64,000 bases of DNA, taken from NCBI RefSeq assembly GCF_030272615.1, contig NC_081413.1, positions 182,228,951 to 182,292,950 of the forward strand. The letters run 5' to 3'. A program made the translations under genes and the position numbers. The stretch is from Cryptomeria japonica. Its lineage: Eukaryota > Streptophyta > Pinopsida > Cupressales > Cupressaceae. Shown piece after piece: positions 10,567-21,797 of the stretch; position 1 is the first letter of the stretch; each line of letters opens with the position of its first letter. The notes beneath the pieces are model-generated. The model was given only the letters and a program-made list of their open reading frames with translations. It was not told the origin of the DNA and searched no databases.

Positions 10567-12205
10567 TGATGCAGGAGCATCCAAGAGACCACATGAGACC
10601 AAGAAGATTAAAAGCTTGAATGAAGACCCCAAAGCATCCTTGAAAGTGAATTGGAATGTTTTGAAGCCAACAATGGCCATTTGTAATGACCAATATGATT
10701 TTAAAGTAAAAAAATCCTAAAGGTCCTGATAAAGGCCTTAGGACCAAAAATGCTATGTAAATGGGCAAATGATGCCTAGGAGTCTAGATAGATTGAATAG
10801 GGTTCTAATATGCTTTAATGGTCATATCATGTCAAAATAATTTGATTAGGATAGGTTTTAGTTGATGAAATGCTTTAGAAATAAAGTTAGAAATTCAAAT
10901 TTTGAATTTTAATGGCTAGTTACAGTTTTGGAGGGAAAGTGGTTTATGAGTTGTTTTGTCACTCTAATCACTCAAAATAATTGGATTTCAGTTTGGGAAG
11001 TTAGAGGAAGGATTTATAAAGCTTTGTAATGCCATTTTGGCTGGGTTGGATGTACTGTACGGACATAGTACGGACAGAACAGTAAAATCAATAAAAACTA
11101 GTCTTTTCTTGCTTTTCCTTTGATTTTATTGATGGTTTATTGATTGGGAAGTGTTGTATGTTCATGGTGGAGGCTAAAGGAATTTAGGAATCAGTATTAA
11201 ACATTGTTTTGAATGATTTTATAGAAGGTTTTGATCAGATATTATCATTTTGTGTTGGCTGTCCTAAATTTTCTTAGTGTTTCATTGGCATTGAAGGCCC
11301 AAAATGCAATTTGGAGCCCTTCTATGGATGTAAGAATCTGATTCTCATAGGAGAGGCTCTGCCTAACATGTATAATACATTTCTAACCCTTATAACATGC
11401 TGGAGATGTGAAGTTGCAGGTGTACACCATGGGTTTTGACTGGGAAAATACATGGTTTTGATGCCATAGTTGTAGCAGCAGAAGATCTACCTTAAGGAGG
11501 TAGTATTTTTATGTGAAACAGAATTAGGGGATGGTAAATGCATGGTGAATATTGAAGGAGAAGTTCTGGAAGTGAGTTTTGGGGTTTGAACAAGAAGGCC
11601 CTAGTTTTTAAGCCATTTTAAGGAGGGTTTTGGTGTTTGGGTATTTAGGAGTGCAACAAAGACTTAAAACCTTGAAAATCCTTGGATTGGGAGCCCAACT
11701 AAAGACTGTACAAAAGGGTTTAATCTGGTTGTAAGTTTGGAGGGTACTTCCTTCACAAAGTGGACCTAATTAGCCCTCTTGGGGAATGAGGACAGCGGTT
11801 TTTTGAAGGCTTTGTTCCAAAACAGCCATAGGCAATATTTTGGAAGTTGATAGAGGTTTATATTTTTCATCTAAATCAGTCATAAAATTGGTCCATGTTT
11901 TGGGAAATGTGTGTGAAAAGAGCCAAAAACAGCCCAGCAGGCTACTAGGAAACTAGGCCTAGTGAAGGGCTAGATTTGGGTTTTGATATCAATTGAAGGT
12001 TTGATGTTTGAAAACCTTTGGAACATGTTAAGTGAAGTTTTTTGAAGTGTGTGGAGGTAGGGGAAACACCTGATTAAGGTGAAGACAAGTTTTGAGCCTA
12101 TTGAGGCATATTGAGCATTTGAAACACCATAGGAGTGTTGGGGTTTGGGTCCATATTCCACTTTAGTTTACAAGATTGCAACTAAATCCTCTAGCCTCTG
12201 CATCA
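10567..12205 (+). repeat. 3' LTR of gag-PR element
   Basis: 1,639 bp, direct copy of 6752-8391 with about 23 substitutions and one 1-base indel by eye. Confidence 0.93.
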
Positions 12206-12590
12206 AATGTCAATTCCCAAATTTTTACCTTCAATGTCAATTCCCAAATTTTTACCTTCAATGTCAATTTCCACATTTTCACTTTCAATTCCAGCATTTT
12301 CATTTCTAAATTCAATATCATGTTGAACATTTTCAATATCTATTTCAACATTTCCAATATCAATATCTACATTTTCATTTTTAATTTCAATAATTTGCTC
12401 AAAATTTTCAAATTCAATTTCCACTTTCACTTGAAGTAACATTTGTAGAGGCTTAACCAATATTTGACATACCCTGTCATCTCCTCCTATGACCTTCTCT
12501 ATCTCTTTGTCTATATACTTCAATTTGCTAATTTGAAAGATTTCTTTTATGTTTTTTTCTTTTGACTATTGTTACTCCCAATTATACCTC
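12206..12590 (-). pseudogene. DDE-transposase-like pseudogene, upstream part cut off by LTR element
   Basis: The minus-strand frame 12575-12206 reads KNIKEIFQISKLKYIDKEIE, then a run of short acidic repeats (VDIDIGNVEIDIEN, IEGKNLGIDIEGKNLGIDI). Across the LTR insertion the same repeat continues at 6751-6700 (RGENLGNFDIEGGIV), which shows that one frame was split. The repeats correspond at DNA level to 27-30-bp units (aatgtcaattcccaaattt). Whether this belongs to the transposase-like protein itself or to a separate ORF directly upstream is uncertain. Confidence 0.5.
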
Positions 12591-12687
12591 AACAAATATT
12601 CTCTAAAATGATTGCCAATGACAAATTTCTCTAGAAGAATCTATCAAAAGAAGAATTTTGTTGTTATATGTCTAAAAAATCATGCTT
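12591..12687. other. Short unassigned stretch
   Basis: No gene seen. It lies between the split pseudogene and the start of the duplicated GA-block unit. Confidence 0.4.
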
Positions 12688-13829
12688 GTCACCTGAAAAA
12701 AGAATGTAAGGACCATTGGAATGCACAAAATTACCCATAGTCTTATTTTGCACCTTTGAACATTTGAACCTTTGCGCCCAAATGGAAAGAGATCAGATAT
12801 TAGATAAATATCCAATATCTAATATCTTCCCATATAGGAAAAGTGAGAGAGAGAGAACTGGGAGATAGGGAGAGGGATAGGGAGAGTCAGAGTGAGAGAG
12901 AGATAGAAGGTCAAAGGGATAGGGAGAGGGAGAGTGACAGAAAAGGGGAAAGGGGTTGGAAGAGAGGGAGGGAGAGAGAGAATGGGAGAGATAGGGAGAC
13001 AAGGGTAAATGGAGAGAGAGAGAGAGGGGGGAGAGGGAGAGGGAGAGTAAGAGTGACTTGTGAGAGAGAGATAAGGGGGAAGGGATAGTGAGAGGAAGAG
13101 ACAAAAAGAGAGTGAAAGAGAGAGAAGGTAAAATGGAGAGGGGGAGGGAGAGTGAGAGAGAGAGAAGAGGAAAGGGAGACTTGGGATAGGGAGATTGAAT
13201 AAATATCCAATATCTGATATCTTTCCATATAGAAAGTGAGTGAGAGAGAGAGATTGGGGACTTGGGATGGGGAGAGGGAGAGGGAGATTGAGAGAGATTA
13301 GGGGGGAGGGAGAGGGAGAGGGAGAGGGAGACTAAGACTGAGACTGAGACTGAGAGAGAGAAAAGGGGAAGCGAGGGAGAGAGGGAGGGAGATTGAGAGA
13401 GAGAAGGGGGAGATAGAAAGAGAAGGGGATAGTGATAGGTAGAGAAAGAGGGAGAGGGAGAGTGAGAGAGAGATAAGGGGAAAGGGAGAGGGAGAGGGAG
13501 AGGGAGAAGGAGAGGGAGAAGGAGAGTGAGTGTGTGAGAGAGAGAGAAGGGGAGAGAGAGAGAGAGGGGGGGGAAGGGAGAGGGAGGGGGAGAGGAAGAG
13601 GGAGAGGGAGAGAGAGAGAGGGGGGGGGGAAGGTATAGGGAAAGGAAGAGGGAGAGGGAGAGTGAGAGAGAGAGAGAAGGGGAAAGGGAGAGAGAGAGGA
13701 ATAGGGAGAGGGAGAGTGAGAGAAAGAAAAGGGGAAACAGAGAGGGAGAGAGGGAGGAAGAGTGAGAGAGATTGGAGGGGGATAGGGAGAAAAGAGGAAA
13801 GGAGAGGGAGAGGAAAAGGAAGAGGGAAA

Positions 13830-13869
<40 letters not shown>

Positions 13870-14101
13870 AGGGGGAGATAGGGAGAAAATGGTAAAGGGA
13901 GAGTAAGAGTAAGAGGGAGAGGGAGAGTGAGAGAGAGAGAGGAGGAAGAGGGAGAGGGAGAGGAAGAGGGAGAGAGGGAGGGAGACTGTGTGAGAGAAGG
14001 GGACAAATATGGAGAGAAGGGGAAAGGGAGAGGGTGAGGGAGAGTAAGAGTGATAAAGAGAGAGAAGGGAAAAGGGAGAGGGAGAGGAAGAGGGAGAGGG
14101 G
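12688..14101. repeat. Polypurine (GGGAGA)n block with leader, copy A
   Basis: A 150-bp leader (cctgaaaaaagaatgtaagg, accattggaatgcacaaaa) precedes about 1.26 kb of almost pure G/A on the plus strand. A 35-bp non-GA signature (aataaatatccaatatct, atatcttccatatag-like) appears twice, at about 12805 and 13197, so the block contains units of about 390 bp. The same leader and signature recur at 29878 (copy B). The long Leu/Ser/Pro frame on the minus strand (12793-14142) is a by-product of the simple sequence and not a gene. Long mirror-symmetric purine tracts can form triplex DNA, which is an inference here. Confidence 0.8.
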
Positions 14102-15204
14102 TATTGGAAAGAGACATTATATTGATGATCAGATGTTGTCATTCATGGCAACTGATGTCATAAATCTCATCTATAGTTCATGATCTATTCATACTAAAAG
14201 TATGATTGAGTTTTGGAGAGGTCCGGTGAGATAGAAAAGGGCATCTGATAGCATGTATAGTAATTTGGTTGGATATTTGGTATTGTAAATCTTGTAGAAG
14301 CATTGTGGATGTGTAATCTACCTTATTCGGGTTTATGGCCTTCGGTGATGATTCTTAAGTTGGAAGATCTGGTATATAGGTTTTTTGTTAGAATAGTGTT
14401 CATCAGTAGTAGCATGTGGATATTCATTGTGTGAATCTTGTGGATCGATTTTGGTGATCATTTGTGTGTTTGAGGATGTTTAGTCAACATGTGAGAAGTG
14501 TGAGGACAATTCTTTTTCATCCACATATCCATTTGAGTTCAGATTGAGTCGACTTGGTGTACACGTTTCATTTGTGTGTTATGCATTTTTGGGCCGACAT
14601 GAAGAAGAATTAATTTGATCTTGCGGATATATAAGAGAAATTGATATTATTATTTTTTATATCTATGGTTGTGTAAAAAGTGGTTGTTAGAAATTGTGCA
14701 TAGTTTCACGTGCAGAAGTGAAGGATTTATGCTCTGAAGTATAGCAGAACAGAGCATTATAGCATATCAAAGTAAGATTATGTCTTTTGAGATTATCCGG
14801 AACTATCTTAGGCATTTGTTGATGCTATTCAATAGTTCAAACCTTCTTGTAATATTTTGTAATCATTTTGTAAGGCAGTGAGCCTTCTGGGGTTGTAGCC
14901 CTTATTATAATTTGAACAATGAGCTCTAGGCAATGTGACTGAATGCATGTGCATTCCCCTTATGTAATATTTCTATACTTCTAACAGAGTATATTATTAT
15001 TGTTGGTTTCAATCCCACTGCGGTTTTTCCCTTAACCAGGTTTCCATGTAAAAATACTCATGTTATGGTGTTGTGGATATTTGCTTTATGGTTTTGCATC
15101 TTTCTTTTGTTCATTTGTATTATGTGGTTGAAGAATCAGATTAATAATGTTAAAGATTGGAGAACACTAATTCACCCCCCTCTTAGTGTTCGTTGATTCC
15201 AACA
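14102..15204 (+). repeat. 5' LTR of Sirevirus-like element 1
   Basis: 1,103 bp. It begins TATTGGAAAG (a decayed TGTTGG) and ends TTCCAACA. Near the end is ttcacccccctcttagtg, a terminal signature shared with the LTRs at 25420, 30469 and 32449. It is about 88-90% similar by eye to 32449-33581. Confidence 0.85.
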
Positions 15205-15206
15205 AT

Positions 15207-15219
15207 TGGTATCAGATCC
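15207..15219 (+). promoter_or_regulatory. Primer binding site (tRNA-iMet type, one mismatch)
   Basis: tggtatcagatcc, 2 bases after the LTR. The standard site is tggtatcagagcc. Confidence 0.85.
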
Positions 15220-15269
15220 TAGCTCCTTAGAAGGATCCTACATCTTGAGAAAGATTCAAGAAAGTGAAT

Positions 15270-16105
15270 CAATTGATTCCAGTAGTCTCAAACATCAACT
15301 TCTTGTTGCACTTGAAGATCTTGATCAAGCTCAAGCAGAGGTCCGATAGAGAAAAGAAAACTTTAGGGATGATAAGAACTTCATTGAATCATTGAAAGAT
15401 TAATTCAACAAGTCAAGAGAAAAGAGAAAGGATCTTGTTGATGAGTTGAAGGAGAAAGAAATTAAAAGCATTAATGAAGAAGCCTTGAAGGACAAGATAG
15501 AAGAATGTGACAAACTAGCTAGAGCTAATGCAGTCGAGAAGAATGAGATGGAGTCTATAGTAATGAGATTGACAAAGGAGATTGAAGAGAGGAAGAAAAA
15601 TGAGGAGAAAGTTGCTCAGTCCTTCAAAGAAAAATTTGAATAATGTTGCGGACTTGAGAATGAGAATGGACAATTGAAGCTTGACCTGCGAGAAGCTAGA
15701 CAACATGAGGAAGATCTTGAAAGGAAGATCATTCTTATTAAATATGATCTTGAAGTTGCAAATAAGTACAAGGAAAAGTTCAGAATCAGTTCAGCCATAC
15801 TTGATGAGATGCTTTAAATCTAGAAGAATGCTAATGACACAAGAGGTCTTGAATTTGAGAAAGGTGAAAGCTTTGGATCTAGTCAAGACAATAACAAATC
15901 AACACATTAGAAGAACAATTCTAAAAGGCCTCTGGTAAGGAAACCTAATGCTCATAAGTTCAATGGTAAATATTTTATTTACAATAAATTTGGTCATATG
16001 GATAGTCAATGCAAAAATAGAATGAATCAGAATGTTCCATCTTTCTCCGGTCAATGTTTTAAATGCAATAAGTATGGTCATAAGTCAAATGAATGCATAA
16101 GTGTG
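15270..16105 (+). pseudogene. gag: Sirevirus-like gag, first part (coiled coil, knuckles 1-2), element 1
   Basis: The frame reads LKHQLLVALEDLDQAQAEVR, stop, then a long coiled coil (LVDELKEKEIKSINEEALKD, MESIVMRLTKEIEERKKNE, KLDLREARQHEEDLERK). It next reaches an SSAILDEML-like motif that resembles the gag C-terminal signature of Sireviruses. Knuckle 1 (15971-16012) has lost its first two cysteines (Tyr at both positions). Knuckle 2 (CFKCNKYGHKSNEC, 16055-16096) is intact. Two stops and at least one frameshift are present. The reading frame continues exactly at 18808 once the inserted LTR and one TSD copy are disregarded. The protein would form RNA-binding particles. Confidence 0.75.
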
Positions 16106-18802
16106 TGTGGGGGTGGGAAAAGTGAGACCAGGTGACTAGGACCTAATCCCACTTTAGCCAACACATTAGGAATATGAAAGAACCTAAGGAGATAGATCAC
16201 TTTAGCTACTTCTTATGGGAAAGAGAGAGCCAAGGATTATCTCATAAGGTTTCTATTCCTCTTGTTGCAGATAATGAGAAAACCTAGGGTTTGAATGATC
16301 AACTAGACTAGGAGATAAAGAATGAAGCATAAATGAACTCAGAATTGCACAAACTTGCAGATCTGAAATTGAGATACTGAAAGAATGAAAGGGAGAGGAT
16401 TATAGATGTGTAATTGATGCTACAAATTGAACAAAATTGACCTAGATCAAGGTGCCATGCCATTGTCCTATTTCTGTAGACAGGAGGTTGCAACTGAAAC
16501 ACTGCAAACTGGAGGTCCTGAGTTTGCAACCTGTCAAATTTGACTACAAAATGGAGGGACTAGGATGACACGCCCCTTACCTGAGCAAGAATAGGGTACC
16601 ACACCCTATTCTGGGTAAGACCAAGGTGCCATGCCCCTGTCCTTGACAATTTTCTGCACTTTTGAGACTTCTGGGTGGTGTTGATGCCTTTTCCAAATTT
16701 GAAACTACCTCTGGATGCTTGTTTCTGCACCTGCAACTAAAAAAGGAAGGTTTGGGTGGCTATATAGGTTTTTTCCTTAGTCAAACCCTTGTTTTGGTGA
16801 TTTCCACCTCCATAAATAGCTGATAATCTATTGAAAATGTGTGTTTTATAACCTTGTGTGTATGCAAGATCCTAAAATGAAAGAAACTAGATCTACCCTA
16901 TGCATGAGAGTAAACCCTAAATGTAAATGTGAATGTAAATAATAATGCTTGAAACCAAATATGCTAAATTATCTAAAATATGAATGCAAATATGGAAATT
17001 GATGTAAAGAAGCTCATACAAAGACATGAAAATAACATGAAATCATACCAATCCCCAAGGGAGAGATATTGCCACTAGATCTCCTATTGTTCTTCAATGT
17101 CTTCAAGGCTCCTAATTGATGATTAATGATTGAAAAATGCTTGATGAATGTTGTTGAAGACTCCATATAGGCTTCTCTTTCACTACATAGAAGGCTCCTT
17201 ATGCTTGCTTTGCTGAAAACTCCCTTAGATTAGATAGATCTTAGTTGCCTTCAAATGAAGAAAGAGAGCTCTTATGTATGAAACCTTATATCTTAATTTC
17301 AACTGAATTCTGCCTTTAGGCTGACCAAGGAATTGAATTTCCCACCAATATTTTTGGGTTAAGCATCATAATATCATAGAATTATACTCTCAAAATTTTG
17401 GGAAAAAAGCTGAGGACCATGTGCATTCCCGCCATGGTTCGACAAACTTTTCACCAAATTTTCAGGGCCATTAGATATGATGATATTAGAGAAAATCCCA
17501 AAGTTACAGCTGATTTTGAGGTGTTTTGATATGTGAAAATGGGCCTTAAAGGTAAAAATAGGACATAATTACGGTTTATGATTAAATGATTTATTGGAGG
17601 AATAAAATAAAAAGGGGCACACTTAGGGTAAAAGGCCCAATTTTATTGTAGACACCTAAAATTAATATTTAATTAATTTAAGCCTGTCAACATAATTAAT
17701 TGGTTTAATTGTGGTATCCATATTCTTCTTAGTGTTAATTAATCTAATTTAATTAATTCTATTACTATTGCCCAATAATTAATTTATCAAATAAATTAAT
17801 TATTCCCCTATTCTTCTAAAGTCCCCTCCAATAATTATTTCCTCTAAACCCATTCAATTAATTAATTCTAATTAATTAACCTAGTCATGTGATTCCTACA
17901 AATCACTTTTCCTAATCCCACTCAACCTAATTAATCCTTCTAGAATCTCGCATAATCATGCTTATCATTATCCCTCAATTTTTAATTCCCACTCATGTCA
18001 CATCAACATTGAGTCTCTCAAAGAAATTCAAATTTCTTTGAATCCCTCAATGCATCCTTATTTTGGAATTTTTAATTCCTCATATTTGAAATTCAAATTT
18101 CTCCCCCCCTTTTCCCAAGGAATTTTATATTCCTATTTATTTTCCCAAGGCCCCCTTTATCCATGCCTTCTATCTCAAATCAATCTCAACCCTTCATAAG
18201 AAAATCAATCTTTGCCCTCCATTGGCCTCCTCCAATCTATAAATTGGAGCCTCTTCTCCTCACAAATCAATCAACATCTTCTATGAAATTATTATGCTCC
18301 TCTTCTTTCCTCTCATCCTCTTCTAATCATCCCTCTATCATGTCCTCGTAATCCTCCATTATCAAATCCATCTATCCATTTCCATTTAATCCAATTCAAA
18401 TCCTATCCTAATCTACTTACCTTGTTGAGCATTTGGAGGGCATTCCACATCCATCAAGAAGGAGCCCATCCAATCAAGTTGAAAAGAGGCGCTATTCAAC
18501 TTCACCGAAGTCTCAATCCGAGGGAGAGGTAAAATAGCAAGGTATAAATGATATTTTGATGTTTTAGTGTTTTCTTGCTTATTTCATTGTGTTCTTGGAT
18601 CATTTAACCTCTCATTCCATTTTCCCCTCTTCATTTATAATGTGTGAAGTGATGAAATATGACTTAAAGATTTAATTAAATTAATTAATTAAATGCTTGA
18701 AGGGAAATTAGAAATGCAAGATGCAAGGCACACTAAGGTGGGTGCTAACCTAAGTGTGAAATTGTACCACCCTAGCAAGGGTGTACAATTTATGACACTA
18801 CA
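16106..18802 (-). mobile_element. Solo LTR of a Tat-like gypsy family, inserted in gag
   Basis: TGTGGGGGTGGG...GACACTACA, flanked by a perfect TSD GTGTG (16101-16105, 18803-18807). It is clearly related to the 1,665-bp LTRs at 36600 and 43379: the same opening (aaaagtga, cctaatc, cacttt), the same middle (ttccttagtcaaaccc, ggtgatttccacctcc, caccaaattttcaggg), and the same end (accaccctagcaag, gtacaattta). Without the 987-bp insertion and its 5-bp duplication it would be about 1,705 bp. Orientation is inferred from those relatives. No internal region remains, so it formed by LTR-LTR recombination. Confidence 0.9.
17647..18633 (+). mobile_element. Solo LTR nested inside a solo LTR
   Basis: 987 bp, TGTAGACACC...CCCTCTTCA, with perfect TSD TTTAT (17642-17646, 18634-18638). 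The host LTR homology breaks off exactly at 17646 and resumes at 18634. The opening TGTAGACACCTAAAA matches the reverse complement of the outer gypsy LTR end at 54065, so it belongs to a related TGTAGACACC family. The open frame at 18163-18351 is not considered a gene. Confidence 0.88.
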
Positions 18803-18807
18803 GTGTG

Positions 18808-19235
18808 ATGAAAAAATTTCAAAATAGAAGGAATGTCAGATGTTATGCATGTGGTAGGTTTGGACATGTTGCTAATCAATGGAGATCAAGGGAAAATCAG
18901 ATGAACTTCAGGCATATGCAAGGAAATGTTGTTTTCTATGCTTGCAACAATTCCAGTCATATTGCTAAGTATTGCATAAACAGAAATGTGAATAGGAAGG
19001 GTCCAGTAGACAAGAACAAGAATGTGAAGGCAAATGAAAAGGGAAAAGTGAAAGTTGAAGAGATAAAAGATTAGATGAAGAAGTCATGGGTTAAGAAGAG
19101 CGATAATGACATAGGAAGAAGATTTGCACCTGATTCTGGTGCTAGAACTACATCTAGTAACTAAGCTAAGGCATCTAGCCTTGGGGGAAGTTTTCATGGA
19201 AATCTTATAAACCCCCTATTTGAGATATGTGCCTA
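18808..19235 (+). pseudogene. gag: Sirevirus-like gag, C-terminal part (knuckles 3-4), element 1
   Basis: MKKFQNRRNVR leads into knuckle 3 (CYACGRFGHVANQW, 18841-18882, last Cys replaced by Trp) and knuckle 4 (FYACNNSSHIAKYC, 18934-18975, first Cys replaced by Phe). A Lys/Glu-rich tail follows, to a stop at 19072-19074. The order and spacing match the gag of element 2. After the stop, a non-coding linker runs to the insertion point of element 2. Degenerate knuckles indicate loss of function. Confidence 0.75.
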
Positions 19236-20215
19236 TGTTGGAAATTGACACTCATCCGATGGTTTAAGGAGACTTCTGATGATTGATCATCTATTTACGG
19301 TTTTCATTGATGTCAAATCTTCATGGTGATTTGATCTGGCAGTCGCAACTTAGCCTATCTAAAAGATGGAGGTAACGAGTAGACAGTTAACTGGTAAAAC
19401 ATGGTATTTTGATAATGTGCTAATCCAAAATCATCTCCGGTGTTTGTAGTGTTCGTGGTGATTATTTTTATTATCTCAGTGTTTGGTAGGACCTTTAGGA
19501 AGTGTGTGGTTGCAATATTTTAGTCCGGTTCTATGGTGTGTTAGAGAATGGATTTGACTTCATCTACATGTTACATCTATAAAGGCTGACTTGAAGGAGA
19601 TTATTTTTGTGGTGAGAGCAGATATATAAGATCATTGTAGTGGTTGATTTTAGTAATGTTGTGATGTGTTATGTGTGTAAGCAATCAGTTTTGGTGTGAT
19701 TGAGCACAGTTTCACATGTACATTTTGGTTTCAGATCAACCGGTAACTGACTGAGATCGGAACAAGGTAATCAATAGAGGAGAGATAGTCAGTGATACAA
19801 AGACTGAATTTTGCATAGTCAAATGCTATTTATGTGTTCATTCCATTGTACATTCTCATTGTAATTAAATTATAAGGCAGTGAGCCTTCCGTGAAGGTTG
19901 TAGCCTTCTAGGCAATTGTAATTGAGCAGTGAGCTTTAGGAAATGATCCTGAATGCAAGTGCATTCCCCATCTATGTAATATTTATGTACTCCTAGCCAT
20001 AGTATATGAATATTGTGGGTTCTAGCCCCACCATGGTTTTTCCCTTTCTAGGTTTCCACGTAAAAATTTTAGTGTTGTGTATTTGTGCTTTTATTGTTGC
20101 ATGTTCATGTTTATATTTATTATGCATTATTAACTGGTGGATAAAGAATAAGTTTGTAGTTTTAATTTCTGGTAGATCACCGATTCACCCACCCTTCTCA
20201 ATGATCCCTAATCCT
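19236..20215 (+). repeat. 5' LTR of element 2
   Basis: Starts TGTTGGAAATTGACAC. Homology to 25420-26412 runs to about 20215. The terminal CA is lost. Confidence 0.8.
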
Positions 20216-20267
20216 ATTTCCTCTAAGGAAGCTTAACCACTTGAGGAAGATTTGGGAGATTGATTCA

Positions 20268-21420
20268 ATGGATTCTGATTTTCAAAGACAACTCAATGTG
20301 GCACTTGAGGATCTTGATGCTTCTAGAAGTGAGGTCTATACATTGAAGAAGAATCTAAATGTAGCTAATGAATTCATTAGTGAGTTGAAGGATCAAGCAA
20401 GTATCTACAGAGAAAAGAGAAAGGAATTAATGGACAAGTTAAAGAAGAAAGAAGATCAGATCATGGAATACCAGGACAAAGCTAATGAAGTGGACAAGCT
20501 TGAGAGAGAAAATGTTGCTTTGAAGAATGAGAAGCAATCTATTGTGATGAGACTGACCAAGGAGATTGAGGACCAAAAGAAGAATGAGGAGTATCTAGAA
20601 CAATAATTGAAGGAAGGAGTTGATGAATGCTTTAGGCTTACCTATGAGAATGATCAGTTGAAGCTTGAGTTGACACAATCAAGAAATAATGGTCAAGAAC
20701 TTGAAAGATAGGTTGTTACCTTGAGGGATGAACTTGCTACTAACAATGAATACAAATACAAATTCAAAGCCAGTTCAACAAGACTTGATGAGATGATGGA
20801 AAGTAAAATACATGGAAAGGATATGCGAGGTACTGGATATGACAAGGCAATGCTAAACATGATCAGAAGAAGAGAAAAAATCCTCTGGTAAGACAACCTA
20901 ATTCTCATAAATTTAATGGCAGATGTTTTACTTGCAATAAATTTGGTCATATGGAAAGTCAATGCAAAAGTAGGATGAATAATTGAATGATGAACAATAA
21001 CAATGTGATGAACAACAATGTTTCTACCTTTACCGGTCAGTGTTTCATATGCAATAATTTTGGACACAAGTCAAATGTGTGTAGAGTTGTGATGAATAAC
21101 TTTTAGAACAAAAGATGATATGCCTGTGGAATGTTTGGACATGTCTCTAATTAGTGTAGGATGAGAAAGAATCAGATGAACTTCAGATCTGTGAAGAATA
21201 ATGTTGTTTGCAGGGCATGCAACAAAACCGGTCACATTGCAAAGTACTACAGAAGCAAGAACATTGCTCTGGTAGACAAGAATAAATTAGATGAGAAGGG
21301 TAAAGTGAAAGTGGAAGAGATCAAAAAAAATAATGAGAAGATGTGGGTGAGAAAGGATGAATCTAAGATAGATAATGGATTTGTACCTGTATTCAGTGCA
21401 GAATCTTCATCTGGTAACTA
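20268..21420 (+). pseudogene. gag: Sirevirus-like gag with four CCHC knuckles, element 2
   Basis: The ATG at 20268 starts MDSDFQRQLNVALEDLDASR, followed by about 110 residues of coiled coil (to a stop at 20606). The coil continues in the same style (LKLELTQSRNNGQELER) to FKASSTRLDEMMESKIHGKD, the Sirevirus-like gag signature. Knuckles: 1 CFTCNKFGHMESQC (20924-20965), 2 CFICNNFGHKSNVC (21041-21082), 3 near 21115-21156 (first Cys is a stop), 4 CRACNKTGHIAKYY (21209-21250, last Cys is Tyr). A basic and acidic tail ends with a stop at 21419-21421. Nucleic-acid binding is the expected role. Stops at 20606, 20709 and 21113 or so show decay. Confidence 0.8.
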
Positions 21421-21797
21421 GGGCTTTTGGCCTTAGGGGAGGCAAATCAATGAAAATCTTGCAAGTACCCCTTGACAAGATCTATGGTCTATGGATTATA
21501 GATGGCAGTTGATATCCGGAACTAAGATGGTTGATTGTGGCATCTGGTAGCTAAACAAGGCATCCAGTTGAGTATTTGAGGTGTATGTATTTCAAAGGGA
21601 AATTAGGGTTTGCAGAGTTAAAAGGGAGGATAAGAGAATCATTCTTCACCTTGCGAATAGTATTTTCAAGCTATCAAAGTTTCTAGGAGATCTAAGAGCA
21701 AATGACAATCTGACAAAGAAATCTATGACATTTAGCAGTTGTTCAAGATATTTATCAAAGGGCAATAATCTAAGTCTTATTTTCTTAGATTTTGCAA

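Larger units (their letters stand above)
6752..12205 (+). mobile_element. Young gypsy-type LTR element encoding only gag and protease (TR-GAG-like)
   Basis: Two direct LTRs (6752-8391 and 10567-12205) begin TGATGC and end CATCA. They are flanked by a perfect 5-bp duplication AATGT (6747-6751, 12206-12210). A primer site matching initiator tRNA-Met (tggtatcagagcc) starts 2 bases after the left LTR. The interior is only 2,175 bp and holds gag, one CCHC knuckle and a retropepsin. There is no reverse transcriptase, RNase H or integrase. By eye the LTRs differ at about 24 of 1,640 positions, so the insertion is recent. It must have been mobilised by enzymes supplied by another element. Its target was the pseudogene on the minus strand. 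Confidence 0.93.

Noticed and set aside
12686-12700. Helitron 5' end (TC next to cctgaaaaaag)
   Set aside because: The preceding base is G, not A, and no CTRR-ended hairpin was found at a matching 3' border.
12793-14142. 449-residue open frame on the minus strand
   Set aside because: Pure Leu/Ser/Pro product of the polypurine block read from its pyrimidine strand. Several frames are open at once, as expected for simple repeats.
12688-15204. GA block as part of one very long LTR
   Set aside because: The LTR has its own TGTTGG/CCAACA-type ends starting after the GA block, and no TG start or matching TSD is found at 12,688 or 29,878.
18163-18351. 62-residue Ser-rich ORF
   Set aside because: Inside the nested 987-bp solo LTR, with no domain.
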